DNA of 43,166 bases, from NCBI GenBank assembly GCA_026416955.1, contig JAOAEE010000008.1:154608-197773 (forward strand), read 5' to 3'. The translations under genes were made by a program, and so were the position numbers. The notes under the pieces are model-generated. The model worked only from the letters and a program-made list of their open reading frames with translations. It made no database searches and was not told the origin of the DNA. Below, piece by piece: positions 7,926 to 15,847 of the stretch (its first letter is position 1; every line of letters begins with the position of its first letter). The DNA is from Ignavibacteria bacterium. Its GTDB lineage: Bacteria; Bacteroidota; Ignavibacteria; Kapaibacteriales; UBA2268.

Positions 7926-8954
7926 TTACAGAATTTCAAAAGAAATTGGAACGATTTCTTTAACGTTTCTATAAATATGATTTGTAATAACCTTTTTGTC
8001 CCTTCTTTCAATTGCTTTCAATGCAGATGAGTATATTTCTTTCCAAGTAAAACCAAATTTAACAAGTAATTCTTCGGGTTCTCCACTTACACCGAAAATG
8101 TCGGGCATCCCAACAAACTCTATCGGAACAGGATAATTCTTTGCTAAAACTTCAGCAACAGCACCACCCAAACCTCCGTGAACTTGGTGTTCTTCGGCTG
8201 TTACAATGGCACCACAAGTTTTAGCAGCATCAACTATAGTTTTAACATCTATTGGTTTTAGAGTATGGTTATTAATTACCATTGCAGAAATGCCCTTTCT
8301 TTTCCAAAGTTCCTCGGCAGCAATTAATGCTTCCCAGACCATAATTCCACAGGCAATTAATGCAACATCTTTACCTTCTCTGAAAATTTCTGCACGCCCA
8401 ATTTCAAAAGGAGTGTCTTCATTTGTGAACCAAGGAACCGGGGCTCTACCAAAACGAACGAAAGCAGGACCAAAAAATTCCGCTACTTTAAGTGTGGCTT
8501 TTTTTGTCTCTATATAATCACAAGGAACTACCAAAGTCATATTTGGTAATGTGCGAAGTAAAGAAAGTTCTTCAAGGGATTGGTGAGTTGCACCATCTGG
8601 ACCGACAGTAATACCAGAATGCCCACCCCCAATTTTGACATTAGCATTGTTGTAGCAAACAGAAATGCGAAGTTGGTCTGCATTCCTAAAGGCAGAAAAA
8701 ACGCTATAACTTGCAAAAAAAGGTATTTTGCCAGACAAAGCAAGTCCGACAGCAATTGTAGTTGCATTTTGTTCCGCTATTCCAATCGAAAAAAACCTTT
8801 CGGGAAACTTTTCTTTAAAAAAAGAGGTCAAAACCGAGCTGGTTACATCAGCCCCAAGAACAACAATATTCGGATTCTTTTCACCAAGTTCAACTAAAGC
8901 TTCGGCAAATCCATATCTTGTGGCTTTTTTCCCAAACAGTTTAAATTGTTCCAT
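7926..8954 (-). CDS. Transketolase, C-terminal subunit
   Basis: This is the 342-residue second half of a split transketolase, which transfers two-carbon units between sugar phosphates in the pentose phosphate pathway with thiamine diphosphate. It contains the pyrimidine-binding domain (first half; FSIGIAEQNAT with the catalytic Glu that activates ThDP, then GGGHSGITVGPDGATHQ) and the C-terminal transketolase domain (VAEVLAKNYP and GVSGEPEELL). An in-frame TTG at 8963 is possible, but the ATG at 8954 gives the expected MEQFKLFGKKATR start. The start overlaps the end of the upstream lipoprotein gene by 14 bp, which implies translational coupling. It works with the product at 9549-10421. Confidence 0.93.
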   Translation of the reverse strand: MEQFKLFGKKATRYGFAEALVELGEKNPNIVVLGADVTSSVLTSFFKEKFPERFFSIGIAEQNATTIAVGLALSGKIPFFASYSVFSAFRNADQLRISVCYNNANVKIGGGHSGITVGPDGATHQSLEELSLLRTLPNMTLVVPCDYIETKKATLKVAEFFGPAFVRFGRAPVPWFTNEDTPFEIGRAEIFREGKDVALIACGIMVWEALIAAEELWKRKGISAMVINNHTLKPIDVKTIVDAAKTCGAIVTAEEHQVHGGLGGAVAEVLAKNYPVPIEFVGMPDIFGVSGEPEELLVKFGFTWKEIYSSALKAIERRDKKVITNHIYRNVKEIVPISFEIL

Positions 8955-9552
8955 TATTACCAACCTTTGAAGAATAAAGAAGAATTGAAAAATTTAGGCT
9001 GTTTATGATGTCTAAGGCACTTTCTCGGAAATTTGGATAATTCATTGCTTCGATTTTGATGTGAAATCTTTGAAGATAAATAATATCGATAACATTAGAA
9101 TGTGAAAGGTCATCAATACTTATACGTGCAAGACCATTATTAATATTAATAACTTCATCTTTGTGTGAAAGTTCAAAAATACTTTTAAGATGCGAGGGTA
9201 ATTGATTGAAATTCACATAATCGAAAATACTAATCAGAAGTAACCCTTCGTGGGAAATGTATTCTGCCGAAGCAGAATTGTACTGAATTCCAAAGTGATT
9301 AATTGTACCTTTGTTTACTTTTTCCAATTTAAAATCGAAAATATGTTGAGGAAAAATCTTTGCAAGAATTTCTTTTGAAACAGGTTTTTTATTCCTAAAA
9401 TTAAGAGTTGTGTCTATATTAAAGGAAAATTTTTCATTTTTTTTAAAGTTGGTATCAGGAATTTTGTTTTTCTGCTCAAATTCTTTGCTTTTGTTTGAAC
9501 AAGCAAGAGCTGTAATTAATACAAGAAGAATTAACACTAATTTAGTTTTCAT
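8941..9552 (-). CDS. Hypothetical lipoprotein encoded between the two transketolase subunits
   Basis: This is a 203-residue protein with a type II signal peptide (MKTKLVLILLVLITALAC; lipobox LACS, Cys18), so it should be lipid-anchored in the envelope. I do not recognise the mature domain. It is mixed alpha/beta-looking with no repeats or catalytic motif. Its start overlaps the stop codon of the transketolase N-subunit (ATGA, 9549-9552), and its end overlaps the start of the C-subunit. The three are therefore made from one transcript with coupled translation, even though this product goes to a different compartment. The function is unknown. Confidence 0.85.
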   Translation of the reverse strand: MKTKLVLILLVLITALACSNKSKEFEQKNKIPDTNFKKNEKFSFNIDTTLNFRNKKPVSKEILAKIFPQHIFDFKLEKVNKGTINHFGIQYNSASAEYISHEGLLLISIFDYVNFNQLPSHLKSIFELSHKDEVININNGLARISIDDLSHSNVIDIIYLQRFHIKIEAMNYPNFRESALDIINSLNFSILLYSSKVGNNGTI

Positions 9553-10421
9553 TGCAACTCCCTCAGAGAAATTATTGCTTGTTCTTCGTTAGGTGGAATT
9601 CCGTGCCACTCGTAATTGTCCTTCATAAATGAAATTGGGTATCCCATTATTGTTTTAGCAATAATTACAGTTGGTTTACCAATTCCTTTGTTGTGGCTTT
9701 CAATAAATTTATCAAATGCATCCATAATTTCCTGGTAATTATGCCCATCTATTGTAATTACTTCAAATTTGAATGCCTCGAATTTTTTATCCAAAGGGTA
9801 AATACTCATTACATCTCTAACTCTTCCATCGATTTGGCAATCATTGTTATCTACAATCCAGCACAGATTATCCAATTTAAAGTTCCCTGCAGACATTGCT
9901 GCTTCCCAAGTTGAACCTTCTTGAAGTTCTCCATCACCAGTGAGTACAAAAACTCTTCTATTATTTTTGTCTAAATATTTATCGCTAAGAGCCATACCAA
10001 CTGCGATAGAAACACCTTGGCCAAGTGAACCAGCAGAAGTTTCTATTCCCGGGAGGTTGGTATCCAATGCAGGATGCCCTTGTAATCTTGAGCCAAGTTT
10101 TCTAAGAGTAGCAAGTTCACTCACAGGAAAAAAACCAGCCCGAGCTAGAGTAGAATATAGAATAGGACAAATATGACCAGCACTCAAAACAAATCTATCG
10201 CGTTCCTCCCATTTAGGATTCTTTGGGTCGTATCGTAAGTAGCCACCAAAAAAAAGAACTGCAAAAATATCTGCTGTTCCTAAAGAACCTCCTGAATGGC
10301 CAGATTGTGCTAAAAATAAACTCTTAATAACATCCCTTCGCAACTCTCGAGCTATTTCGGAAAACTCATCTGGTTTTCTTTTCCGATTTTCAAATATTTT
10401 TTCTTCGAAAGTTATTTCCAT
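9549..10421 (-). CDS. Transketolase, N-terminal (ThDP-binding) subunit
   Basis: This is the 290-residue first half of a split transketolase. The N-terminal region has SGHSGGSLGTADIFAVLFFG and AGHICPILYSTL. The thiamine-diphosphate motif GDGELQEG, ending about 30 residues later at DNND, is complete, and IDGHNYQEI follows. Split transketolases are common outside Proteobacteria. It is the first gene of a minus-strand operon (this gene, a lipoprotein, the C-subunit, Memo-AMMECR1, lpxK). The divergent gap to flhF holds a TAATTTTG -7-like element on the minus strand (10446 down to 10439), without a clear -33 partner. Confidence 0.94.
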   Translation of the reverse strand: MEITFEEKIFENRKRKPDEFSEIARELRRDVIKSLFLAQSGHSGGSLGTADIFAVLFFGGYLRYDPKNPKWEERDRFVLSAGHICPILYSTLARAGFFPVSELATLRKLGSRLQGHPALDTNLPGIETSAGSLGQGVSIAVGMALSDKYLDKNNRRVFVLTGDGELQEGSTWEAAMSAGNFKLDNLCWIVDNNDCQIDGRVRDVMSIYPLDKKFEAFKFEVITIDGHNYQEIMDAFDKFIESHNKGIGKPTVIIAKTIMGYPISFMKDNYEWHGIPPNEEQAIISLRELQ

Positions 10422-10472
10422 TTGAAATTCAAAAAAAACAAAATTATAAAATAATTAATTTTTTATTTTTAT

Positions 10473-10501
10473 TTTGATTTTTTGTATTAAAGTTACTTTT
10501 G
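10473..10501 (+). promoter_or_regulatory. Possible promoter for flhF
   Basis: TTTG (10473-10476) lies 17 bp before TACTTTTG (10494-10501), which fits the Bacteroidota -7 consensus TAnnTTTG. The spacing is slightly short for this promoter class. It precedes the flhF ATG by about 37 bases. Confidence 0.35.
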
Positions 10502-10537
10502 GCATAGAAATTTCATAATAGGTTATTTGAGAAAAGT

Positions 10538-11656
10538 ATGAAAATAAAGAAATTTCTAACAAAAACTTTTCAAGAAGGTAAAGAAAAAATTCTTTCGGAG
10601 TTAGGTCCGGAAGCAATTATCTTGTCTTCGAGAGTTATTCCACCATTTCCCCCAGAAACAGAGGAAATGGTTGAATTAGTTGCGGCAATTGATGTGGATA
10701 TTGAAAAAGGGGGTATAGATTTCAAAGATGAAAATTTACAACAACTAAAAAAAGAAAAAGATACACCCTCTTTGTATATAGAATTAACATCGAATATTTA
10801 CAAAGAACTATCATTTATTAAGAATTACCTTTATGAAATATCAGACAAAATTACTTATTACTTTATTTCGAATCTAAGTTCGGAACAAAAGGACTTGGTA
10901 AAATTGATGATAAAAAATGGTTTTTCACCCGATTTTGCTGTTTCCTATGTGCAACAGTTTCGCGAAAGAAATTTCGAAAGTTTAGAAAATTTGCTGAAAG
11001 AAGCAACAAAGGATTTATCGAACAAGTTAACATTTGGAGAATTCAACCCTAAACAAAGTTATCCAAGCTTTAATATTTTTCTAGGTCCAAGTGGCACAGG
11101 TAAAACACTAAATATTATTAAACTTGCTGTTCTTTACAAAATTTTGCTAAATGCAAATGTTATTGTTGTTTCCTTGGATTACAGAAAAATAGGTGGTTGG
11201 GAGCAAATGCAAATGCTTTCCGCAATTTCAACTATTCATAGTATTCTATGTCAATCAAATTCTGAGTTGCTTGAACAGATCAATACATTAAAAACTTATG
11301 ACATAATTCTTATTGATACAAGCGGTGGGAGCCCAAACGACCCTTCTTTCCTAAATGAAATTAATGAGATAATAAACTCTTTTAATTGGAACAATATTGT
11401 TCTTGTTCTTTCCACAACTCAGAGTAGTTTGAATTTCAAAAAATGCGTAAAAAAGTTTAAGAAGTTCAATCCTAATTATTTAATGTTAACAAAATTTGAC
11501 GAAGTTAATAGTGTGGGCCATATTTACGAAACACTTTTGGAAATAAGATCTGAAGTTCCGTTGCTTTACTTTTCTACTGGGACAGAAATTCCTAATTCAA
11601 TTGAACCAGCAAGTCCATCTTTTATCAGTAAGTACCTTATAAATATTTTTGAATGA
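10538..11656 (+). CDS. flhF: FlhF-like SRP-family GTPase (flagellar placement)
   Basis: This is a 372-residue protein with the FlhF layout: an N-terminal basic region starting MKIKKFLTKTFQEG (FlhF-type, containing LGPEAIILSSR), a helical middle part, and an SRP-type GTPase domain. The P-loop is GPSGTGKT (183-190), the G2-like segment is DYRKIGGWEQMQ, the G3 motif is DTSGG (260-264) where the family norm is DTAGR, and G4 is TKFDE (318-322). FlhF sets the site and number of polar flagella at the membrane, with FlhG as its activator. The loss of the G3 Arg is unusual. The flhG start codon follows one base after its stop. FtsY and Ffh are excluded by the N-terminal domain and the neighbours. Confidence 0.85.
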   Translation: MKIKKFLTKTFQEGKEKILSELGPEAIILSSRVIPPFPPETEEMVELVAAIDVDIEKGGIDFKDENLQQLKKEKDTPSLYIELTSNIYKELSFIKNYLYEISDKITYYFISNLSSEQKDLVKLMIKNGFSPDFAVSYVQQFRERNFESLENLLKEATKDLSNKLTFGEFNPKQSYPSFNIFLGPSGTGKTLNIIKLAVLYKILLNANVIVVSLDYRKIGGWEQMQMLSAISTIHSILCQSNSELLEQINTLKTYDIILIDTSGGSPNDPSFLNEINEIINSFNWNNIVLVLSTTQSSLNFKKCVKKFKKFNPNYLMLTKFDEVNSVGHIYETLLEIRSEVPLLYFSTGTEIPNSIEPASPSFISKYLINIFE

Positions 11657-11657
11657 T

Positions 11658-12413
11658 ATGCAAATAAAACGGCAATATAATATTGTGTCTTTTATTAGTG
11701 GAAAGGGTTCAGTTGGTAAAAGCATAATTCTTTCTTTAATTGCTCAAATATTATCAGAAAAATTTTCAACAATATTAATTTGGGATAACGACCTTTACTC
11801 TCCAGTACAGCATATCCTTTGTGGTGTTGAACCAAACATTAAATTAATTGATATAATTACACAAAATATCTCCGCCGACAAAGCTTTAACCAAAGTTACA
11901 AATAAAATTTTTTTAATTGGAGGCACAAATAATTTCGAAATTGATATAGACTTGAGCGATACTGTTTTCTTAAAGTTTCAATCATTAATAATGGAAAACG
12001 ATTTTGATGTAATTCTTGTCGATAATCATTCAGGATATAGCAAATTAATTTCAAAGTTTGCCAAAAATTCCAAACTTAACATTATGTTTTTGACAGATGA
12101 ACCTACAGCAATTCTTGATGCATATGGATTAGCAAAAATATTGTTTAAGTTTTTTGGTATTGTAAACATCGGTACTGTTGTGAATAATGTAATCGATAAG
12201 GAGGATGGAATAAATGTTTCTAAAATATTCGACCAAGCAACGTCAAATTTTTTGAACATTAAATTTGAAAATTATGGAATAATTCCTTATGAAAAGGAAC
12301 TGAAAAAATATTTTTTCGATTTGAAAGACTTTATAAAAAAAGTAAAAGACGGTGAATTTGTTCAATCTTTAATAGATATTTCAGAGAAAATTGTACTCAA
12401 AGTGATAGAATAG
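11658..12413 (+). CDS. flhG: FlhG/MinD-like ATPase (flagellar number regulator)
   Basis: This is a 251-residue MinD/ParA-superfamily ATPase. The deviant Walker A reads GKGSVGKS rather than KGGVGKT and keeps the signature lysine. Further signs are WDNDLYSPVQ in place of the usual DADLGLAN, Walker B ILVDNHSG, and TDEPTAILDAYGLAKIL, which is a strong FlhG hallmark. It is expected to act with FlhF in flagellar placement. I chose the ATG at 11658 over an in-frame TTG at 11649 that lies inside flhF. There is no obvious C-terminal amphipathic membrane-targeting helix, although the extreme C-terminus (SLIDISEKIVLKVIE) could serve. It is tightly coupled to flhF. Confidence 0.85.
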   Translation: MQIKRQYNIVSFISGKGSVGKSIILSLIAQILSEKFSTILIWDNDLYSPVQHILCGVEPNIKLIDIITQNISADKALTKVTNKIFLIGGTNNFEIDIDLSDTVFLKFQSLIMENDFDVILVDNHSGYSKLISKFAKNSKLNIMFLTDEPTAILDAYGLAKILFKFFGIVNIGTVVNNVIDKEDGINVSKIFDQATSNFLNIKFENYGIIPYEKELKKYFFDLKDFIKKVKDGEFVQSLIDISEKIVLKVIE

Positions 12414-12431
12414 GAATTTCTTAGATGTTTT

Positions 12432-12439
12432 TATATTTG
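12432..12439 (+). promoter_or_regulatory. Possible -7 element upstream of the coiled-coil membrane protein
   Basis: TATATTTG matches the Bacteroidota -7 consensus TAnnTTTG and ends 20 bases before the ATG at 12460. No TTG/TTTG stands 18-21 bp upstream, so an internal operon promoter is only weakly supported. Confidence 0.3.
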
Positions 12440-12459
12440 CATTATTAATAGGGAAAATT

Positions 12460-12948
12460 ATGGCAAAGGAAAAGGAAGAAATATCTACCGAACGAAAAAA
12501 AGCATTAAAAGAGAAAGAAAAAGTCAAAAAAGAACAAGAAGCCAGACTAAGGAAGAGGCTTAAAGCGGAGAGAAAAAAATTAGATAGAATTGTTACTTTT
12601 CCATATAAATCCTTGTTCATAATCGGTTCAGTTCTTGGAATAGTATTTCTTTTATACAACTATTACATAGAACGGAACACCTTATTGGGTTCAATATTTA
12701 AAGGATTTATTCTTTTTGTTATAGTTTATTTCGGCCTTGGTATACTCTTTTTGATTTGGTTTTTAATACTAGCAAAAGTTCGTCAAAAAGAGGCGGAAGA
12801 GAAAAGAAGATTGGAAGAAGAGATGGCTCGCGAAAGGGAACGGGCTGCATTAGAAGGAAAGCTTGAAAGGGATTTGCTATTGAAAGAGGCTCAGGAAAAA
12901 AGAGAAGCAGAGCTTAGAAAGCTTCGTGAACAATTGGAAAACGAATAA
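12460..12948 (+). CDS. Unknown two-helix membrane protein with charged coiled coils at both ends
   Basis: I do not recognise this 162-residue protein. Residues 1-45 are almost entirely Lys/Glu/Arg (predicted coiled coil). Two hydrophobic segments follow (about 51-69 and 80-105), and residues 106-162 are again a Glu/Arg/Lys coiled coil. Both charged ends should face the same side, most likely the cytoplasm, with a short periplasmic loop. It sits between flhG and fliA on the same strand, 46 bp after flhG and 79 bp before fliA, so a link to flagellar assembly or placement is a reasonable inference. There is no enzymatic motif. Low-complexity composition makes homology searches unreliable. Confidence 0.75.
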   Translation: MAKEKEEISTERKKALKEKEKVKKEQEARLRKRLKAERKKLDRIVTFPYKSLFIIGSVLGIVFLLYNYYIERNTLLGSIFKGFILFVIVYFGLGILFLIWFLILAKVRQKEAEEKRRLEEEMARERERAALEGKLERDLLLKEAQEKREAELRKLREQLENE

Positions 12949-13027
12949 ATTGAACAATCTAACTCTGAAACTTTTTTGTTTTATTAATTCTTTCAAATCT
13001 AAAAGCTGTTGTTCATAAAATGATGTT

Positions 13028-13777
13028 ATGGAAGATATTTGGTACGATTATAAAAAAAGTAAATCTCCTGAATTAAGGAATAAAATTGTTTTGAAGTATA
13101 TACCCCTTGTCAAAAACATCTTGAAGGGGATAAATGTGCCTCCAAATTCTTTACTTTCCAATGATGATCTAATTAGTATTGGAATTATTGGGCTTGTTGA
13201 AGCGATTGAAAAATTTGAACCAAGTCAAAATGTTAAATTCGAAACTTATGCCTATCCCAGGATAAAGGGAGCAGTATTAGATGAACTTCGAAAGGTTGAT
13301 TGGCTTTCCCGAAATACTCGAAGAAAGGCTAAGGAATTCATAGAAACTCTTGATAAGTCTTTCGTTCATACCGGAAACTATAATATCAATGAAATCACAA
13401 AAAGTTTAAATCTGGACGAGAAAGAACTTAGGAACTACATTTTGGCTTTCCAGTCATCGCAAGAATCTTTTTTTGTTGGTGAAACTATTGAAATTTTAGA
13501 CGATGGTGAAGAATTATCATATTTCGAAAATTTGCCTTCTTATGAAGAGGGGAATCAACTTGAATCAATTGTTAATAACGAAAAAGTTCAAGTGATTTAT
13601 CAATTTCTACTTTCACTTCCCGAAAGAGAAAGACTAATAGTTACTTTGTATTACTATGAAAATTTGAAATTTAAAGAAATAGGTAAAATCCTTGGTCTTT
13701 CGGAAAGTCGTGTATCGCAGATTCATTCCTCTGTTATTAGGCGATTAAGAAAAAAATTTAAAGAATTAGAAGAGTAA
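13028..13777 (+). CDS. fliA: Flagellar sigma factor sigma-28
   Basis: This is a 249-residue sigma-70-family factor of the FliA/WhiG group. Region 2 reads DDLISIGIIGLVEAIEKF, then FETYAYPRIKGAVLDELR, then the FliA-specific DWLSRNTRRKAKE. Region 3 follows, and region 4 has LPERERLIVTLYYYENLKF and EIGKILGLSESRVSQIHSS, a clear helix-turn-helix. Sigma-28 transcribes late flagellar and chemotaxis genes. Its place after flhF and flhG matches the classic flhF-flhG-fliA order of many flagellated bacteria. The minus-strand lipoprotein gene is convergent, with its stop codon directly adjacent. Confidence 0.93.
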   Translation: MEDIWYDYKKSKSPELRNKIVLKYIPLVKNILKGINVPPNSLLSNDDLISIGIIGLVEAIEKFEPSQNVKFETYAYPRIKGAVLDELRKVDWLSRNTRRKAKEFIETLDKSFVHTGNYNINEITKSLNLDEKELRNYILAFQSSQESFFVGETIEILDDGEELSYFENLPSYEEGNQLESIVNNEKVQVIYQFLLSLPERERLIVTLYYYENLKFKEIGKILGLSESRVSQIHSSVIRRLRKKFKELEE

Positions 13778-14287
13778 TCAAAAGTATGTATCGTCGCGCC
13801 AATAGGTAATTTGCCAAATAGAATCTACTGGATTAAATCGAAGCTTGAAATTCCCTTTCCCTTGAAGGCGAATGACATCGCTTGTAGAGAACACTATTGT
13901 TAAAGTAAAACCTCGTTGAATATTTTTTTCTACTGAATCCCCAATTACTAAATAAGAATCATTCCAAATTAAATCAATGTTTGTTGCTGCTTGAAAAAGA
14001 CCATACGTTGATTTAACATCCTCAGACTTTCCCCAACTCCTATCAACTCCGACATCGTAGTTTCTAAAAACAAAAACAAAGTCTTCGGAAAGCAGTTTAC
14101 TGTATACTACTGTGTCTTTGAAATTGTAAGAATATCGAAAATTTTGAAAGACACCCTCTATTGTTTTCTGGTCGGTCAAAATCGATTCATTACTTGCATC
14201 TTCGATTAATTTAGGAGAAAATGGATTGATACAAGAATTTAAACCAAAAAATAAAGTAAATGCAATCATATAAAAAAATTTTCTCAT
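13778..14287 (-). CDS. Hypothetical lipoprotein, NTF2-like
   Basis: This is a 169-residue lipoprotein. The signal MRKFFYMIAFTLFFGLNSC has a lipobox-like GLNSC. The mature part (DQKTIEGVFQNFRYSYNFKD, then LLSEDFVFVF, ending with WQITYWRDD) has the length and the terminal Trp-rich strand of NTF2/SnoaL-like folds. It resembles its upstream neighbour at 14289-14876 in layout and in the C-terminal pattern W-x-I-x-x-W-x-D, so the two are probably tandem paralogues. It is the last gene of the ybaB-recR operon. Function is unknown; envelope-located ligand binding is a guess. Confidence 0.75.
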   Translation of the reverse strand: MRKFFYMIAFTLFFGLNSCINPFSPKLIEDASNESILTDQKTIEGVFQNFRYSYNFKDTVVYSKLLSEDFVFVFRNYDVGVDRSWGKSEDVKSTYGLFQAATNIDLIWNDSYLVIGDSVEKNIQRGFTLTIVFSTSDVIRLQGKGNFKLRFNPVDSIWQITYWRDDTYF

Positions 14288-14288
14288 T

Positions 14289-14876
14289 TTAGGATGACAA
14301 CTTTGCCTTTAAAATACTTATTGTCTGAAAGCCGTTTATTTGTTTATTGAAATCATACCATCGAATTATTTTCCATAAGCCAGATTTGTCTATTACTAAA
14401 ACCAATTGTAAAGTTCCTTTATAAACATTATTAATTGAATTGTCTTTAGAATTAACGTTTAGCTCGTAATCGGCAATGAAAAGGGTAGAATCGGTTGTAT
14501 ATGAAGAAAAAGTTTTATTTTCTAATGAAAAAACTGGATTTTCTTGTGGAGAAAATTTGTTGAAAAGGTTTTTTGCAAAATTGATTTCTGAGTTTATATT
14601 CCAATTTTGAAAGACACTAGGAAAAAATGACAAAGCATCGGAACTTGGAATAAATCTAAAAAAATTTGTTTCGGTAGGAAAACAGGAACGGTAAATAGTA
14701 ATATTTTTTTGACTAAATGATTTTGTAAAATTATCAATCAATGTCTGTGGAGTAGTTGCAGGCGGAAAATTAAGATTAGTTTCATCTGGTTCTTCTGGAG
14801 TCCTTGTCCTAAAAAGTTCACAAGAAACCAACAGAACAAAAAATAAAATAAGGAAGTAGTAATTAATCGTTTTCAT
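14289..14876 (-). CDS. Hypothetical lipoprotein, NTF2-like, coupled to recR
   Basis: This is a 195-residue lipoprotein. The signal peptide ends in the lipobox LLVSC. A Pro/Thr/Glu-rich linker (TRTPEEPDETN) precedes a globular domain starting TPQTLIDNFTKSFSQKN, as in NTF2-like proteins, and ending LWKIIRWYDF. Its ATG overlaps the recR stop codon (ATGA, 14873-14876), so translation is coupled. The downstream lipoprotein starts one base after its stop. No function can be assigned. The linkage to recR may reflect operon economy rather than shared function. Confidence 0.78.
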   Translation of the reverse strand: MKTINYYFLILFFVLLVSCELFRTRTPEEPDETNLNFPPATTPQTLIDNFTKSFSQKNITIYRSCFPTETNFFRFIPSSDALSFFPSVFQNWNINSEINFAKNLFNKFSPQENPVFSLENKTFSSYTTDSTLFIADYELNVNSKDNSINNVYKGTLQLVLVIDKSGLWKIIRWYDFNKQINGFQTISILKAKLSS

Positions 14877-15469
14877 TTAATAACTGTTCTGTTTTCAATT
14901 GCATTAAGTAGGGTGGCATCGTCTGCAAATTGGATTTCAATCCCAACTGGTAAGCCGCGTGCAACCCTTGTCAATCGAATTGGGTAATCCTTTAATAAGT
15001 TTACGATGTAATGAATTGTGACTTCTCCTTCAACGCTTGGGTTTAAAGCAAAAATAATTTCTTTCGCATCTTTTGCTCTTGTTATAAGCTCGTTTATTTT
15101 TAATTTAGAAACAGATATCCCGTCTAAATGATTAATGGTCCCGTGGAGGACGTGATATACTCCTTTAAACTCGTTTGTTTTTTCGATTGCAAGAACGTCA
15201 TCTGGTTGCTCAACAACGCAAATTACCCCTTTGTCCCTATTCTCGGAAGTACAAATAGAACAAGGGTCTAATTCAGTAAAATTGTAGCAAACACTACAAA
15301 GTTTTACTTTTGTTTTAAGTTTTATTAGCGTGTCGGAAAACTTTTGAACAAACTCTTCGGGTTGCCTAAGAAGAAAAAGAGTTAGTCTTTGAGCAGATTT
15401 TCTTCCAATTGTTGGCAGCGAAGATAAAATTTCAATCATTTCTTCAATTGTTTGGCTTGTAAATTTCAT
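14873..15469 (-). CDS. recR: Recombination mediator protein RecR
   Basis: RecR, with RecO and RecF, loads RecA on single-stranded gaps. The 198-residue length is standard. A helix-hairpin-helix region lies at LSSLPTIGRKSAQRL. A zinc finger follows (CSVC and CSIC at residues about 58-73). The Toprim domain starts at VICVVEQPDDVLAIE, and the C-terminal VTRVARGLP-type segment (LTRVARGLPVG) and final helix are present. It lies five bases downstream of ybaB, the typical arrangement (dnaX-ybaB-recR in many bacteria), though dnaX is not here. It is coupled to a downstream lipoprotein gene. Confidence 0.97.
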   Translation of the reverse strand: MKFTSQTIEEMIEILSSLPTIGRKSAQRLTLFLLRQPEEFVQKFSDTLIKLKTKVKLCSVCYNFTELDPCSICTSENRDKGVICVVEQPDDVLAIEKTNEFKGVYHVLHGTINHLDGISVSKLKINELITRAKDAKEIIFALNPSVEGEVTIHYIVNLLKDYPIRLTRVARGLPVGIEIQFADDATLLNAIENRTVIK

Positions 15470-15474
15470 AACTT

Positions 15475-15801
15475 TTAGAAATTGAAATTTAACCCAGTAG
15501 CAGAAGCAAATGGACCAAGAAATTTTTGCAATTCCGAAGTTCCTTCGGTTTTAGCTCTTTCCAAAGCAACGTTTATTGCACCAATGATTAAATCTTCTAA
15601 AAGAGACTTATCATTAAGTTCAAATGCTTGGTTACTTATTTCGAGTGAAACTAGTTCCAAATTCCCGTTAACTTTTGCAATTACCAAACCAGCCCCACTC
15701 TGACCCTCATAAATTTTATTAAGATTTTCCTGCTTTATGCGTTCAATTTCACCTTGTATTCTTTGGAAAAATTCCATTGCTTCTTTAATGTCTATTTTCA
15801 T
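15475..15801 (-). CDS. YbaB/EbfC nucleoid-associated protein
   Basis: This is a 108-residue DNA-binding protein of the YbaB/EbfC family, which forms a tweezer-like dimer on DNA. The N-terminal long helix (MKIDIKEAMEFFQRIQGEIE) and the core GLVIAKVNGNLELVSLEI are typical, as is the Ala-rich C-terminal helix (IIGAINVALERAKTEG). The gene order ybaB-recR supports the call. A Shine-Dalgarno-like AAAGGA lies about nine bases before the ATG. It is divergent from pspA, and the shared 103-bp region holds a promoter and a 14-bp palindrome. Confidence 0.92.
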   Translation of the reverse strand: MKIDIKEAMEFFQRIQGEIERIKQENLNKIYEGQSGAGLVIAKVNGNLELVSLEISNQAFELNDKSLLEDLIIGAINVALERAKTEGTSELQKFLGPFASATGLNFNF

Positions 15802-15815
15802 TTCACCATCCTTTG

Positions 15816-15847
15816 TTGAAAAACTAAAATAAAAATTTTTATATTTG
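15816..15847 (+). promoter_or_regulatory. Promoter of pspA, overlapping a palindrome
   Basis: TTG (15816-15818) and TATATTTG (15840-15847) are 21 bp apart, matching the Bacteroidota housekeeping promoter pattern. The -7 element overlaps the perfect 14-bp palindrome ATATTTGCAAATAT (15841-15854), a possible regulator site that would block the promoter. It lies 57 bases upstream of the pspA ATG. Confidence 0.6.

Noticed and set aside
10538-11656. FtsY or Ffh instead of FlhF
   Set aside because: The N-terminal MKIKKFLTKT domain and the adjacent flhG and fliA genes fit FlhF, and no M-domain or acidic A-domain is present.
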